This document shows, piece by piece, positions 25,580 to 34,633 of a DNA stretch of 64,000 bases. The position numbers and the translations under genes were made by a program. This DNA is from JBHIKY01 sp042139015 (GTDB taxonomy: Bacteria > Bacillota > Bacilli > Bacillales > Marinococcaceae). Each line of letters begins with the position of its first letter. The stretch's first letter is position 1. The stretch covers positions 124,001 to 188,000 of the forward strand of contig NZ_JBHIKY010000002.1 of the NCBI RefSeq assembly GCF_042139015.1, given 5' to 3'. The notes beneath the pieces are model-generated. The model saw nothing but the letters and a program-made list of their open reading frames with translations. It did not search any database and was not told the DNA's origin.

Positions 25580-26283
25580 TTTTTCCACTCTCCGTTCATT
25601 GATTGATAGGCTTGGGCCGGGTCAGCGGCTGCTGTAATGCTGCGTCCGACAACAATCGCATCACTGCCAAGCTGCCGCGCCAGTGACGGGGTTGCCACTC
25701 TCTTTTGATCACCTGCGGCGTCGCCTTTTGCCCGGATTCCCGGCGTGACAGCCAAAAAAGATTCCCCACATTCCTCTTTTAATCGCGGCACCTCAAAAGC
25801 AGAGCAGATAACGCCGTCAAGCCCTGCCTGCTTCGCATTTTTTGCATAATGCAATACTGTCTCTTCCATGCTCGAATAAAGGAGAAGTTCATCGCGGAGC
25901 ATGGCATCGTCTGTGCTTGTAAGCTGGGTCACAGCCGCAATTAATGGCCGCTTTCTCCCTTCAGGTGTGCCTTCTTCCGCCCCGCGGCAGGCTTGCTCCA
26001 TCATTTCCCTGCCTCCGGCGGCATGGACTGTCAAAAGGTCTATTTCTAACTCGGCAAGCTGCCGGGCAGCCCGATAAACAGTATGCGGAATGTCATGCAG
26101 CTTAAGATCGAGAAAAATTTTCATGCCTGCTAGTTTCATTTCTTTTACGAACGACGGTCCTTCTTTGTAAAATAACTCCATACCAACCTTAATAAACAAT
26201 GGAGAGTCTTGAAAATGCTTTAGGAAATCACTTGCTTTCTCCCTGGTGGAAAAATCAAGCGCAATGATGAGCGGCTGCTTCAT
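25576..26283 (-). CDS. pyrF: Orotidine 5'-phosphate decarboxylase
   Basis: PyrF decarboxylates OMP to UMP. The 235-residue TIM barrel contains the catalytic DLKLHDIPHTV (Lys-Asp charge network) and the phosphate-binding end TPGIRAKGDAAGDQ and VVGRSIT. The start is ATG 26281-26283, which shares one base with the pyrD stop (TAATG), with GGTGA upstream. The longer frame only runs into pyrD. Confidence 0.97.
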   Translation of the reverse strand: MKQPLIIALDFSTREKASDFLKHFQDSPLFIKVGMELFYKEGPSFVKEMKLAGMKIFLDLKLHDIPHTVYRAARQLAELEIDLLTVHAAGGREMMEQACRGAEEGTPEGRKRPLIAAVTQLTSTDDAMLRDELLLYSSMEETVLHYAKNAKQAGLDGVICSAFEVPRLKEECGESFLAVTPGIRAKGDAAGDQKRVATPSLARQLGSDAIVVGRSITAAADPAQAYQSMNGEWKK

Positions 26284-27197
26284 TACGTATTCACCGTCCG
26301 TTTTTGAAGTTCTGAGATTGATTCGAGCCCTTGTTGTTCCATCCATTTTTCAAGCCCTTCAATCAGTTCCGGGCAGATATAAGGATTGGCAAAATTGGCG
26401 GTCCCAACTGCTACAGCGTCTGCCCCAGCTAATAAAAATTCAATAATGTCATCTACCGTCATGATTCCCCCCATGCCAATAATCGGCAGAGCTGTCTGCT
26501 GACGGACCTGGTGAATCATTCGAATCGCGACCGGTTTTACAGCGGGTCCGGACAAACCACCCATTTCATTTGCAAGTACGGGACGGCCGGTTTTCGTGTC
26601 AATCCGCATACCAGATAGAGTATTGATCATTGAGAGACCGTCGGCGCCGGCTTCTTCCACAGCAGCTGCGATTTCGGTGATATCTGTAACATTAGGGGAA
26701 AGTTTTACATAAACAGGCACAGATGATTTTTGCTTGACTCTGCTCGTTAATTCAGCAGCAAGCACCGGATCTGTTCCAAAAGCAATCCCGCCCACTTTTA
26801 CATTTGGACAAGAAATATTGAGCTCAAGTGCTCCGACTATGCCTGTGTTCGACAGCTGCTCTGCAACCTCTTCGTAATCTTCCATCGTCGAACCTGCAAT
26901 ATTCGCTAACAATGGGACTCCAAAAGGCTGTAAAAAAGGCAGCTCGCTCTGAATTACTCTGCCAAGACCCGGATTCTGAAGGCCAATCGCATTCAGCATC
27001 CCTGCTGCTGTTTCCGCGACCCTCGGCGTTGCATTTCCAAACCGGGGCTCTCTTGTAGTAGCTTTTACAGCTATCGCACCGAGCTGGCTTAAATCATACA
27101 CCTCTGCAAATTCTCGTCCAAAGCCGAAGCAGCCGGAAGCCGGCATAATTGGATTCTTCATTGAAAGACCGGGAAGTTTAATTTCTAGTCTGCTCAT
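26283..27197 (-). CDS. pyrD: Dihydroorotate dehydrogenase B, catalytic subunit
   Basis: PyrD (class 1B) oxidises dihydroorotate to orotate with FMN and passes electrons through the PyrK subunit to NAD+. The 304-residue protein has the FMN-binding barrel, ISCPNVKVGG with the class 1B-type catalytic cysteine region, and GMGGI near the phosphate site. The ATG at 27195-27197 overlaps the pyrK stop (ATGA), with GGGGAGG upstream. The pairing with pyrK confirms the NAD-dependent type. Confidence 0.97.
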   Translation of the reverse strand: MSRLEIKLPGLSMKNPIMPASGCFGFGREFAEVYDLSQLGAIAVKATTREPRFGNATPRVAETAAGMLNAIGLQNPGLGRVIQSELPFLQPFGVPLLANIAGSTMEDYEEVAEQLSNTGIVGALELNISCPNVKVGGIAFGTDPVLAAELTSRVKQKSSVPVYVKLSPNVTDITEIAAAVEEAGADGLSMINTLSGMRIDTKTGRPVLANEMGGLSGPAVKPVAIRMIHQVRQQTALPIIGMGGIMTVDDIIEFLLAGADAVAVGTANFANPYICPELIEGLEKWMEQQGLESISELQKRTVNT

Positions 27198-27970
27198 ACG
27201 ACAACCTCCCCCCAAGGAAATACCGGGCCATCACAGCACACTTTTCGATACTCGCTGCCTTCCGGGTCTGCCTGTGTATGACAGACACACGCAAAACAAG
27301 CGCCGATGCCGCAGCCCATTCGTTCCTCGAGCGATACGCTGCCTTTGGCGTTTGGATAAGCTCCTTCTAAAGCACGCAGCATCGGCGTTGGACCGCAGGC
27401 ATATAAGCGGTCAAAGGTCAGCTTTTTTTCTGAAATAATATCTGTTACAAAGCCTTTTGTTCCGACACTGCCATCAACCGTACTCACATAAACTGGACCA
27501 AATTCACGAAAGTGGGATTCATAAAATACGGTATCTGCATCTGCAAATCCGAGAACTGTTGTAACTTTGAGTCCCTGCGATCTCAGCTGCTTCGCTAAAT
27601 CATATAGCGGAGGAACACCGACTCCGCCGCCAACAATAAGTGCCTCTTCTCCTGACAGCGCTTCTTCTGTAGGAAAACCATTACCGAGCGGACCGATGAC
27701 ATCAATCAGTTCTTCTCCTCGGAATTTGGACAAAAGCCTGGTCCCTTCTCCTTCTGCACGATAAACAATCACAAGCTCCTTCTTTTTGTAATCGACGCTG
27801 CTGATGCTGATCGGACGCCGCAAAAGCGGGACGAGACTGTAGGAGGGCTTTATATGCAAAAACTGTCCCGGTCGTGAGATTTCTTCTACCAACCCACCCT
27901 GCAGAGTCATTTCAAAGATATTTTTCGCGATCGGGCGGTTGGAGATGACGGTCATGTCCTCTTTTCTCAC
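27194..27970 (-). CDS. pyrK: Dihydroorotate dehydrogenase B, electron transfer subunit
   Basis: PyrK carries FAD and a [2Fe-2S] cluster and links PyrD to NAD+. The 258-residue protein has the ferredoxin reductase-like FAD region (RRPISISSV), the NAD-binding segment (GGGVGVPPLYDLA) and the C-terminal cysteine cluster CGIGACFACVCH plus a further Cys (KVCCDGP). The start is GTG at 27970, overlapping the carB stop (GTGA) with AGGAG upstream. Confidence 0.97.
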   Translation of the reverse strand: MRKEDMTVISNRPIAKNIFEMTLQGGLVEEISRPGQFLHIKPSYSLVPLLRRPISISSVDYKKKELVIVYRAEGEGTRLLSKFRGEELIDVIGPLGNGFPTEEALSGEEALIVGGGVGVPPLYDLAKQLRSQGLKVTTVLGFADADTVFYESHFREFGPVYVSTVDGSVGTKGFVTDIISEKKLTFDRLYACGPTPMLRALEGAYPNAKGSVSLEERMGCGIGACFACVCHTQADPEGSEYRKVCCDGPVFPWGEVVV

Positions 27971-30900
27971 ACAATCACTCCTTTTTTACCTTGGACAGCC
28001 TGACGCTGTGCCATCTGCGGCATGGAATCTGCTGAGAACGTAATCATTTCCAGAACTTTTAATAAGGCATCCGCGGTATCAATCGATGTTAGACATACAA
28101 TTTCATTTTCGACTGCCTCGCGGCGGATTCGAAATCCGTCTCGTGCCGGCTGCTTTCCTTTAGTGAGAGTGTTAATAATAAACTGGGCTTTTCCTTCACG
28201 GATCACATCAAGCAGATTCGGAGATGTATCACCAATTTTATTAACGGATGTAACTGGAATGCTGTGCTTCCGGAGAAATGCTGCCGTTCCCTCCGTTGCC
28301 AGCAGATCATAACCTATCTGATTAAATCTGCGCGCAAGCATAAGTGCTTCTTCTTTAGTCTTATCGGAGAGAGTAAACAGGACGGAGCCATGGTCTGGAA
28401 TTTTCATTCCAGAAGCAATCAAGCCTTTATATAGTGCTTTTTCCAGAGACACATCTCTTCCCATTACTTCACCTGTAGATTTCATCTCAGGTCCGAGAGT
28501 AATATCCACACGGCGCAGTTTCGCAAAAGAGAAGACCGGCACTTTCACTGACACTTCCTGCTTTTCTTCCAGCAGGCCGTCATGATAGTTCTGCTCTTTT
28601 AAGCTCGTTCCTGTCATCACTTTTGTCGCAACCGCAGCGATCGGGACCCCTGTAATTTTACTTAAGAAAGGAACGGTCCGGCTGGAGCGCGGATTTACTT
28701 CGAGTACGTAAACTTCGTCCTCATGAATGACAAATTGGATATTTAACAACCCTTTTATGCCGAGGCCTTTTCCAATCGCTATTGTCCGTTCGGACAGCTT
28801 TTCCTTTATAGCATTTGATAAAGTCTGTGGAGGATACACAGCGATTGAATCTCCGGAATGGACTCCGGCACGTTCAATATGCTCCATAATACCTGGAATG
28901 AAAACTGTTTCACCATCTGAGACCGCGTCTACTTCAATTTCTTTTCCGATCATATATCTGTCTATCAGAACGGGATGCTTGCGGTTTATTTTTACTGCCC
29001 GTTCCATATATGAAAGCAGTTCGGTTTCGTTATCTACGATTTCCATTGCCCGTCCGCCTAGTACATAAGAAGGCCGGACAAGCACCGGGTAGCCGATATC
29101 AGCTGCGATGCCGACTGCGTCCTCCGAAGAAAAGGCTGTTTTACCAAGGGGCTGAGGAATACCGAGCTGCTGCAGAGTCTGTTCAAACTTGTCCCGGTCC
29201 TCCGCTCTGTCCATATCCTCAAGAGAAGTGCCGAGAATACGTACTCCCTGCTCAGCAAGGCTGTCAGCCAGGTTGATGGCCGTCTGGCCTCCAAATTGAA
29301 CAATAACTCCTTCTGGTTTCTCCACCTCAATAACATGCATAACATCTTCTGTGGTAAGCGGTTCAAAGTATAATTTATCTGACACACTAAAGTCCGTTGA
29401 GACGGTTTCAGGATTGTTATTTATAATAATGGCTTCATAGCCCTGTTCCTGAAGAGCCCAGACAGTATGCGTGGTCGCGTAGTCGAATTCAACCCCCTGG
29501 CCGATACGGATCGGCCCGGATCCAAGCACAAGAACAGAGGCTTTAACCGTTTTTTCACTTTCATTTTCCTCTTCATATGAAGAATAGTAATAAGGAGTAA
29601 TCGATTCAAATTCTGCAGCGCACGTGTCTACCATTTTATAAACAGGCTGAATGTTTTCCTGCATCCGCAATTTATAAATTTCTTTTTCTTCCCATCCCCA
29701 GAGCCTGGCAATGGCTGCATCAGCGATGCCATGGATTTTTGCTTCTGCAAGCACATCCACATTTCCGGCCTGAGCTGCTGTATCCTGGGTTAAACGGATG
29801 ATGGCGGACATTTTGTTCAGGAAAAAATAATCAATTTTTGTATGCTCATGAATGTCTTCCACAGTCCAGCCGCGCTGAAGTGCTTCACCTACAACGAATA
29901 ACCGGTCGTCTTCTGCTTTTTCAAGCTTCTCAGAAATTTCCTCCTCCGTCAGTTCAGCTGTGAAGGGTTCGTGAAGGTGAAAAGCGCCGAGCTCCAACGA
30001 TCTGATCCCTTTCAGCAGTGATTCTTCAAAGGTTCGGCCGATCGCCATTACTTCACCCGTTGCTTTCATCTGTGTACCGAGTCTGCGATTTGCTGCTTCA
30101 AATTTATCAAATGGCCAGCGGGGAATTTTTGTGACGACGTAATCGAGTGCCGGCTCAAAGCTTGCATAGGTTGTTCCGGTAATTGGATTTTTTAATTCAT
30201 CGAGGTGATATCCGGCGGCAATTTTGGCTGCAAGCTTTGCAATTGGATAGCCTGTTGCCTTTGAAGCCAGTGCAGATGAACGGCTGACGCGCGGGTTGAC
30301 CTCAATAATGTAATATTGGAAGCTGTCTGGAGAGAGCGCAAACTGAACATTACAGCCGCCTTCTATTTCGAGTGCGCGAATGATTTTTAAAGAAGAATGC
30401 CTCAGCATTTGATATTCACGGTCAGACAGTGTCTGACTCGGAGCGGTCACGATCGAATCTCCTGTATGAATGCCGACCGGATCAATATTTTCCATGTTAC
30501 AGACAACGATCGCCTGGCCGGCTGCGTCCCGCATGACTTCATATTCAACTTCTTTGAAGCCGGCGATACTTTTTTCTATCAGACATTGTGTTACCGGGCT
30601 GTACTTCAGACCAGAACCGACAATCTCCTCGAGATCCTCATCGTTATATGCAATACCCCCTCCTGTTCCCCCAAGAGTATAGGCGGGACGGATAATAACC
30701 GGATACCCAATTCTTTCTACAAAATCCACCGCTTCAGAGAGCGTATGAACAATTTCACTGTCCGGCACCGGTTCTTTTAATTCATGCATTAGTGAACGGA
30801 AGGCCTCGCGGTCCTCTGCCTGTTCAATCGCAGAAAGTTCTGTGCCGAGCAGTTCAAGATTATATCGTTCAAGCATTCCTTCGCGGTGAAGCTCCATTGC

Positions 30901-31194
30901 CATATTCAGCCCCGTCTGCCCCCCGAGCGTCGGCAGTAGTGCGTCTGGTCTTTCCTTACGGATAACCCTCGTGACAAAATCAAAGGTAATCGGCTCCATG
31001 TAGACTTTATCTGCAATATTAGTGTCAGTCATAATCGTAGCGGGGTTGGAGTTGACGAGAATAACTTCATAGCCTTCCTCTTTCAAAGCCTGGCAGGCCT
31101 GCGTTCCGGCATAATCAAATTCGGCTGCCTGTCCGATTACAATAGGGCCTGAACCGATAACTAGAATCTTATTAATATCCGTACGTTTTGGCAT
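27967..31194 (-). CDS. carB: Carbamoyl-phosphate synthase, large subunit
   Basis: CarB makes carbamoyl phosphate from bicarbonate, ammonia (delivered by CarA) and two ATP. The 1075-residue protein has the two homologous ATP-grasp halves, with NPRVSRSSALASKATG in the first and NPRSSRTVPFLSKITG in the second, and a C-terminal MGS-like allosteric domain. In Bacillus the equivalent pyrimidine-specific enzyme (PyrAB) is inhibited by UMP. AAGGAGAG precedes the ATG at 31194. Its 3' end overlaps pyrK. Confidence 0.97.
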   Translation of the reverse strand: MPKRTDINKILVIGSGPIVIGQAAEFDYAGTQACQALKEEGYEVILVNSNPATIMTDTNIADKVYMEPITFDFVTRVIRKERPDALLPTLGGQTGLNMAMELHREGMLERYNLELLGTELSAIEQAEDREAFRSLMHELKEPVPDSEIVHTLSEAVDFVERIGYPVIIRPAYTLGGTGGGIAYNDEDLEEIVGSGLKYSPVTQCLIEKSIAGFKEVEYEVMRDAAGQAIVVCNMENIDPVGIHTGDSIVTAPSQTLSDREYQMLRHSSLKIIRALEIEGGCNVQFALSPDSFQYYIIEVNPRVSRSSALASKATGYPIAKLAAKIAAGYHLDELKNPITGTTYASFEPALDYVVTKIPRWPFDKFEAANRRLGTQMKATGEVMAIGRTFEESLLKGIRSLELGAFHLHEPFTAELTEEEISEKLEKAEDDRLFVVGEALQRGWTVEDIHEHTKIDYFFLNKMSAIIRLTQDTAAQAGNVDVLAEAKIHGIADAAIARLWGWEEKEIYKLRMQENIQPVYKMVDTCAAEFESITPYYYSSYEEENESEKTVKASVLVLGSGPIRIGQGVEFDYATTHTVWALQEQGYEAIIINNNPETVSTDFSVSDKLYFEPLTTEDVMHVIEVEKPEGVIVQFGGQTAINLADSLAEQGVRILGTSLEDMDRAEDRDKFEQTLQQLGIPQPLGKTAFSSEDAVGIAADIGYPVLVRPSYVLGGRAMEIVDNETELLSYMERAVKINRKHPVLIDRYMIGKEIEVDAVSDGETVFIPGIMEHIERAGVHSGDSIAVYPPQTLSNAIKEKLSERTIAIGKGLGIKGLLNIQFVIHEDEVYVLEVNPRSSRTVPFLSKITGVPIAAVATKVMTGTSLKEQNYHDGLLEEKQEVSVKVPVFSFAKLRRVDITLGPEMKSTGEVMGRDVSLEKALYKGLIASGMKIPDHGSVLFTLSDKTKEEALMLARRFNQIGYDLLATEGTAAFLRKHSIPVTSVNKIGDTSPNLLDVIREGKAQFIINTLTKGKQPARDGFRIRREAVENEIVCLTSIDTADALLKVLEMITFSADSMPQMAQRQAVQGKKGVIV

Positions 31195-31209
31195 CTTGTC
31201 TCTCTCCTT

Positions 31210-32298
31210 TTATACGTAAGCTTGTTTTTCTGTATGTTTTTTGATCATATCCATAAACGCATCGAACAGATGATTCGAGTCATCCGGTCCAGGACACGCT
31301 TCCGGATGATACTGCACACTGAAAGCAGGTTCATTGCGATGAGCTACCCCTTCCACGGTTCCATCATTAACATTCACATGAGTCAGCTGCAGATCAGTTC
31401 CCATAAGGGAATCGCGATCAATCGTATAGCCGTGGTTCTGTGAAGTAAGGTCTACTCTGCCGGTTCTTACATCTTTAACGGGATGATTTGCTCCACGATG
31501 GCCGAATCTCAACTTGGAAGAGGTGGCTCCACAAGCAAGACTGATGAGCTGATGGCCGAGGCAGATTCCAAATATCGGCACCCTTCCAATAAGCTTTCTG
31601 ACCGTTGTGACAGCTTCCGGCACATCGGTCGGGTCCCCCGGTCCGTTGCTCAGCATAACGCCGTCCGGCATAAGCCTGAGAACTTCTTGGGCAGTTGCAT
31701 TGTATGGAAGTACATATACGTCGCAGCCCCGTTCAATTAAATTGCGTACAATTCCATGCTTTGCTCCGTAATCAATCAAAACGACACGGTGACCAGATCC
31801 AGGTGCGTGATACGCATTTTTTGTAGAGACAGCAGCGACTTTATCCTTTGATGGAACGAAGGCTCTCAGTTCTTCAAGTACATCCTCGACCACAGCATTT
31901 TCACCGCATAATCTGCCATTCAAAGTTCCGGTGCGGCGGATTATCCTCGTAAGTTTTCTAGTGTCTATGCCGGCAAGGCCTGGTATATCATGTTCCTTTA
32001 ACCATTCATCGAGCGGTCCCTGACTTCTGAAATTACTCGGATTAAGTGCTGCTTCCTTTACAATAAGCCCTCCGGCAGCAGGGGCAAGCGATTCAAAATC
32101 ATCACGATTCATTCCATAATTGCCGATCAACGGGTAGGTTAGAGTAATAATTTGATCACAGTAGGACGGATCCGTTATCATTTCCTGATAACCTGTCATG
32201 CTTGTATTAAATACAACCTCTCCGGTTGCTTCAGCGCGCTTTCCAATTGCCTGTCCTGTGAAGACTGTTCCATCTTCCAATATTAACTTTCTTCTCAT
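31210..32298 (-). CDS. carA: Carbamoyl-phosphate synthase, small (glutaminase) subunit
   Basis: CarA hydrolyses glutamine and channels ammonia to CarB. The 362-residue protein has an N-terminal CPSase domain (NTSMTGYQEMITDPSY) and a C-terminal class I glutaminase domain with the catalytic Cys in FGICLGHQLIS and the His/Glu dyad in VQYHPEACPGP. The ATG at 32296-32298 overlaps the pyrC stop (ATGA). It is 15 bases ahead of carB. This is the pyrimidine-operon copy (PyrAA type). Confidence 0.97.
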   Translation of the reverse strand: MRRKLILEDGTVFTGQAIGKRAEATGEVVFNTSMTGYQEMITDPSYCDQIITLTYPLIGNYGMNRDDFESLAPAAGGLIVKEAALNPSNFRSQGPLDEWLKEHDIPGLAGIDTRKLTRIIRRTGTLNGRLCGENAVVEDVLEELRAFVPSKDKVAAVSTKNAYHAPGSGHRVVLIDYGAKHGIVRNLIERGCDVYVLPYNATAQEVLRLMPDGVMLSNGPGDPTDVPEAVTTVRKLIGRVPIFGICLGHQLISLACGATSSKLRFGHRGANHPVKDVRTGRVDLTSQNHGYTIDRDSLMGTDLQLTHVNVNDGTVEGVAHRNEPAFSVQYHPEACPGPDDSNHLFDAFMDMIKKHTEKQAYV

Positions 32299-33578
32299 GA
32301 CAATGCCCCTTCCTTTTCAAATACAATCTGTCCATCGACCATTGTCAGGACCGGCCAGCCCTCACAGCTCCAGCCCGTAAATGGAGTATTTTTTCCTTTC
32401 GATAGAAAAGTTTCAGGATCAATCTCTTCTGCATGCTGCAGATCAATTAAAGTCAGGTTCGCTGCGTTTCCTTTGCTAATTACCCCTGCGTTTATATTGA
32501 ACAATTTGGCAGGAGCCGCCGTGAGACGATCTAATAAAAACTCGAGCGAGCAGATGTCATTCTTCACCAGCTGTGAATAAAGAAGCGGAAAGGCTGTATC
32601 GGAACCAGTAATACCGAAAGGTGCTTTTTCAAGACCAACCGCTTTTTCCTCTGAAGCATGTGGAGCGTGATCAGTGGCAATCACATCAAGGGTGCCATCG
32701 AGGAGCCCTTCTATTAATGCATCCCGGTCTTCTTTGGATCGTAACGGGGGATTCATTTTATAGTCAGGATGAAGTCCAGGCATATCATCCTCACACAGAA
32801 TTAAATGATGTGGAGTCACCTCTGCTGTAACCCGGATTCCAGCTTTTTTAGCGTCACGAATAACTCGGACCGATTCTTTTGTACTAACGTGACAGACATG
32901 GTAATGAACTCCGGCAGCTTCGGCAAGCAATACATCGCGGGCAATCTGTACCGATTCACATACGGACGGGATCCCATTAATGCCATGTATTTTTGAAAAT
33001 TTGCCCTCATGAACGGAGCCTTTATTAATCAGTGTATTATCCTCGCAATGGGCAACAATTGCCATATCAAGGGAAGCTGCTTTTTTCATTGCATTCAGCA
33101 TCATGCCTGCGCTCTGGATTCCAACGCCATCATCCGTAAAAGCGAATGCCCCTTCTTTCTTTAAAGCTTCCATATCCACAAGCTCATCCCCGAGTTGGCG
33201 GATTGTAATAGAGGCGTAAGGAAGCACCGGTACTACCGCTGTTTCTTGAATACGTTCCTGCAATGATTTCATGTGAGCAGCAGTATCTGGTACCGGGCGG
33301 GTGTTTGGCATTGGACAAATCGTTGTAAATCCGCCTTTTGCCGCTGCAGCTGTTCCTGTAGCAATCGTTTCTTTATGCTCTCCTCCAGGTTCACGAAGGT
33401 GTACGTGTACATCCACCAGCCCGGGAGAGAGAAGTTTTCCTTCTGCATCTATTACAGCTTCTGCAGATGCTGGAGCTGAGCCCATACCTTCAAAGCACCC
33501 GTCTTTCACTTCCACATCCAATTTTTCAAGCTTTCCTTCTTTTGTATAAACTTTTGCATTTTTTATCCACATGCTCAT
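32295..33578 (-). CDS. pyrC: Dihydroorotase
   Basis: PyrC cyclises carbamoyl aspartate to dihydroorotate. The 427-residue amidohydrolase has the zinc motif VHVHLREPG, the DDGVGIQ and VAHCEDN segments, and the ATDHAPH motif with the catalytic Asp. The ATG at 33576-33578 overlaps the pyrB stop (ATGA), with GGAGGG upstream. This is the class I type found in Gram-positives. Confidence 0.97.
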   Translation of the reverse strand: MSMWIKNAKVYTKEGKLEKLDVEVKDGCFEGMGSAPASAEAVIDAEGKLLSPGLVDVHVHLREPGGEHKETIATGTAAAAKGGFTTICPMPNTRPVPDTAAHMKSLQERIQETAVVPVLPYASITIRQLGDELVDMEALKKEGAFAFTDDGVGIQSAGMMLNAMKKAASLDMAIVAHCEDNTLINKGSVHEGKFSKIHGINGIPSVCESVQIARDVLLAEAAGVHYHVCHVSTKESVRVIRDAKKAGIRVTAEVTPHHLILCEDDMPGLHPDYKMNPPLRSKEDRDALIEGLLDGTLDVIATDHAPHASEEKAVGLEKAPFGITGSDTAFPLLYSQLVKNDICSLEFLLDRLTAAPAKLFNINAGVISKGNAANLTLIDLQHAEEIDPETFLSKGKNTPFTGWSCEGWPVLTMVDGQIVFEKEGALS

Positions 33579-34519
33579 ATCGATATCCCTCCATTAGATT
33601 GTTGCAGGCATAGATCTAAAACAGCCATTCTTACGAATACTCCATTTTTCATTTGTTTAAAAATTCTGGATCTATCGCATTCTACAAGGTCGCTGTCCAT
33701 TTCGACCCCGCGGTTAATCGGTGCGGGATGCATTATGATGCTGTTTGGTTTCATCTTTTTTTCACGGGTTTTCGTTAACCCAAACCGCTGGTGGTATTCT
33801 TCCGGACCGGCCACCATCTGGACCGTGTGCCTTTCATGCTGAATGCGGAGCATCATCAGGACATCCGCTGATTTTACTGCCTCATCCATAGGCAGGTATC
33901 TTTTCATCAGGGTCTCATCCATCCATCCCTCCGGCCCGCTTACTCTTACATCCGCACCGAGCCTTTCGAGCACATCAAGATTCGAACGGGCCACCCTGCT
34001 GTGAAAAATGTCGCCTGCAATCACGACCTGAATTCCTTCAAATCCTCCAAATTCCTGTTTTATGGTAAGCAGATCAAGAAGGGATTGCGTGGGATGATGT
34101 CCGCAGCCATCACCACCGTTTATAATAGGGATGTCTACTTTCCTGGTTAATTCGTCAAAATAACGCTCCTGGCCGTGACGGATGACCACAATATCCGCCC
34201 CGATGCTCTCAATGGTTTTGACTGTATCATAGAGAGTTTCACCTTTTTTGACGCTCGACGTATCTGCTTCAAAATGCAGAACATCGAGACCAAGATTTTT
34301 TTCAGCTGCCTCAAAGCTGATTTTTGTCCTTGTACTTGGCTCAAAGAACAAATTCGCCGCATAATACCTATTATTTGGCTGCTGGCGTGGCTGTCCAGTA
34401 AAGAACTGCGCCCTTTCGAGTAAATGATTTATATCATTTTTGGACCATTCATCAAGGGTCAAAACATGAAACGGAATCTTTTCCTTCAGCCGTCGGGCCG
34501 TCAATTCAGATTGCAGCAT
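33575..34519 (-). CDS. pyrB: Aspartate carbamoyltransferase, catalytic subunit
   Basis: PyrB condenses carbamoyl phosphate and aspartate, the first committed step. The protein (314 residues from the ATG at 34517-34519) has the carbamoyl phosphate loop FFEPSTRTKISFE and the HPTQSLLDL motif. No pyrI regulatory gene is present, as in other Bacilli. AGGAGG is upstream; a TTG at 34522 is an alternative start only one codon earlier. Expression is governed by the attenuator directly upstream (34554-34633). Confidence 0.97.
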   Translation of the reverse strand: MLQSELTARRLKEKIPFHVLTLDEWSKNDINHLLERAQFFTGQPRQQPNNRYYAANLFFEPSTRTKISFEAAEKNLGLDVLHFEADTSSVKKGETLYDTVKTIESIGADIVVIRHGQERYFDELTRKVDIPIINGGDGCGHHPTQSLLDLLTIKQEFGGFEGIQVVIAGDIFHSRVARSNLDVLERLGADVRVSGPEGWMDETLMKRYLPMDEAVKSADVLMMLRIQHERHTVQMVAGPEEYHQRFGLTKTREKKMKPNSIIMHPAPINRGVEMDSDLVECDRSRIFKQMKNGVFVRMAVLDLCLQQSNGGISI

Positions 34520-34553
34520 CAAACCAATCCCCTCCTGATAATTGAATAATTGT

Positions 34554-34633
34554 AAAAAAACCTCTGATTACAGAGATATCCAGAGGGGCGGCACCCTTCG
34601 GAGTCTCTCTGTACTCTATTAAAGGATGAAACT
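34554..34633 (-). promoter_or_regulatory. PyrR-dependent attenuator before pyrB
   Basis: Between pyrP and pyrB the minus strand carries a PyrR-binding loop (34594-34625; core AGTACAGAGAGACTC), followed by a terminator: CCTCTG/CAGAGG (34561-34586) with a run of seven T (34554-34560). When PyrR with UMP binds the loop, the terminator forms and the pyrB-pyrE genes are shut down. The core differs slightly from the other two sites (ACAGAGAGAC instead of CC.G.GAG). Confidence 0.9.
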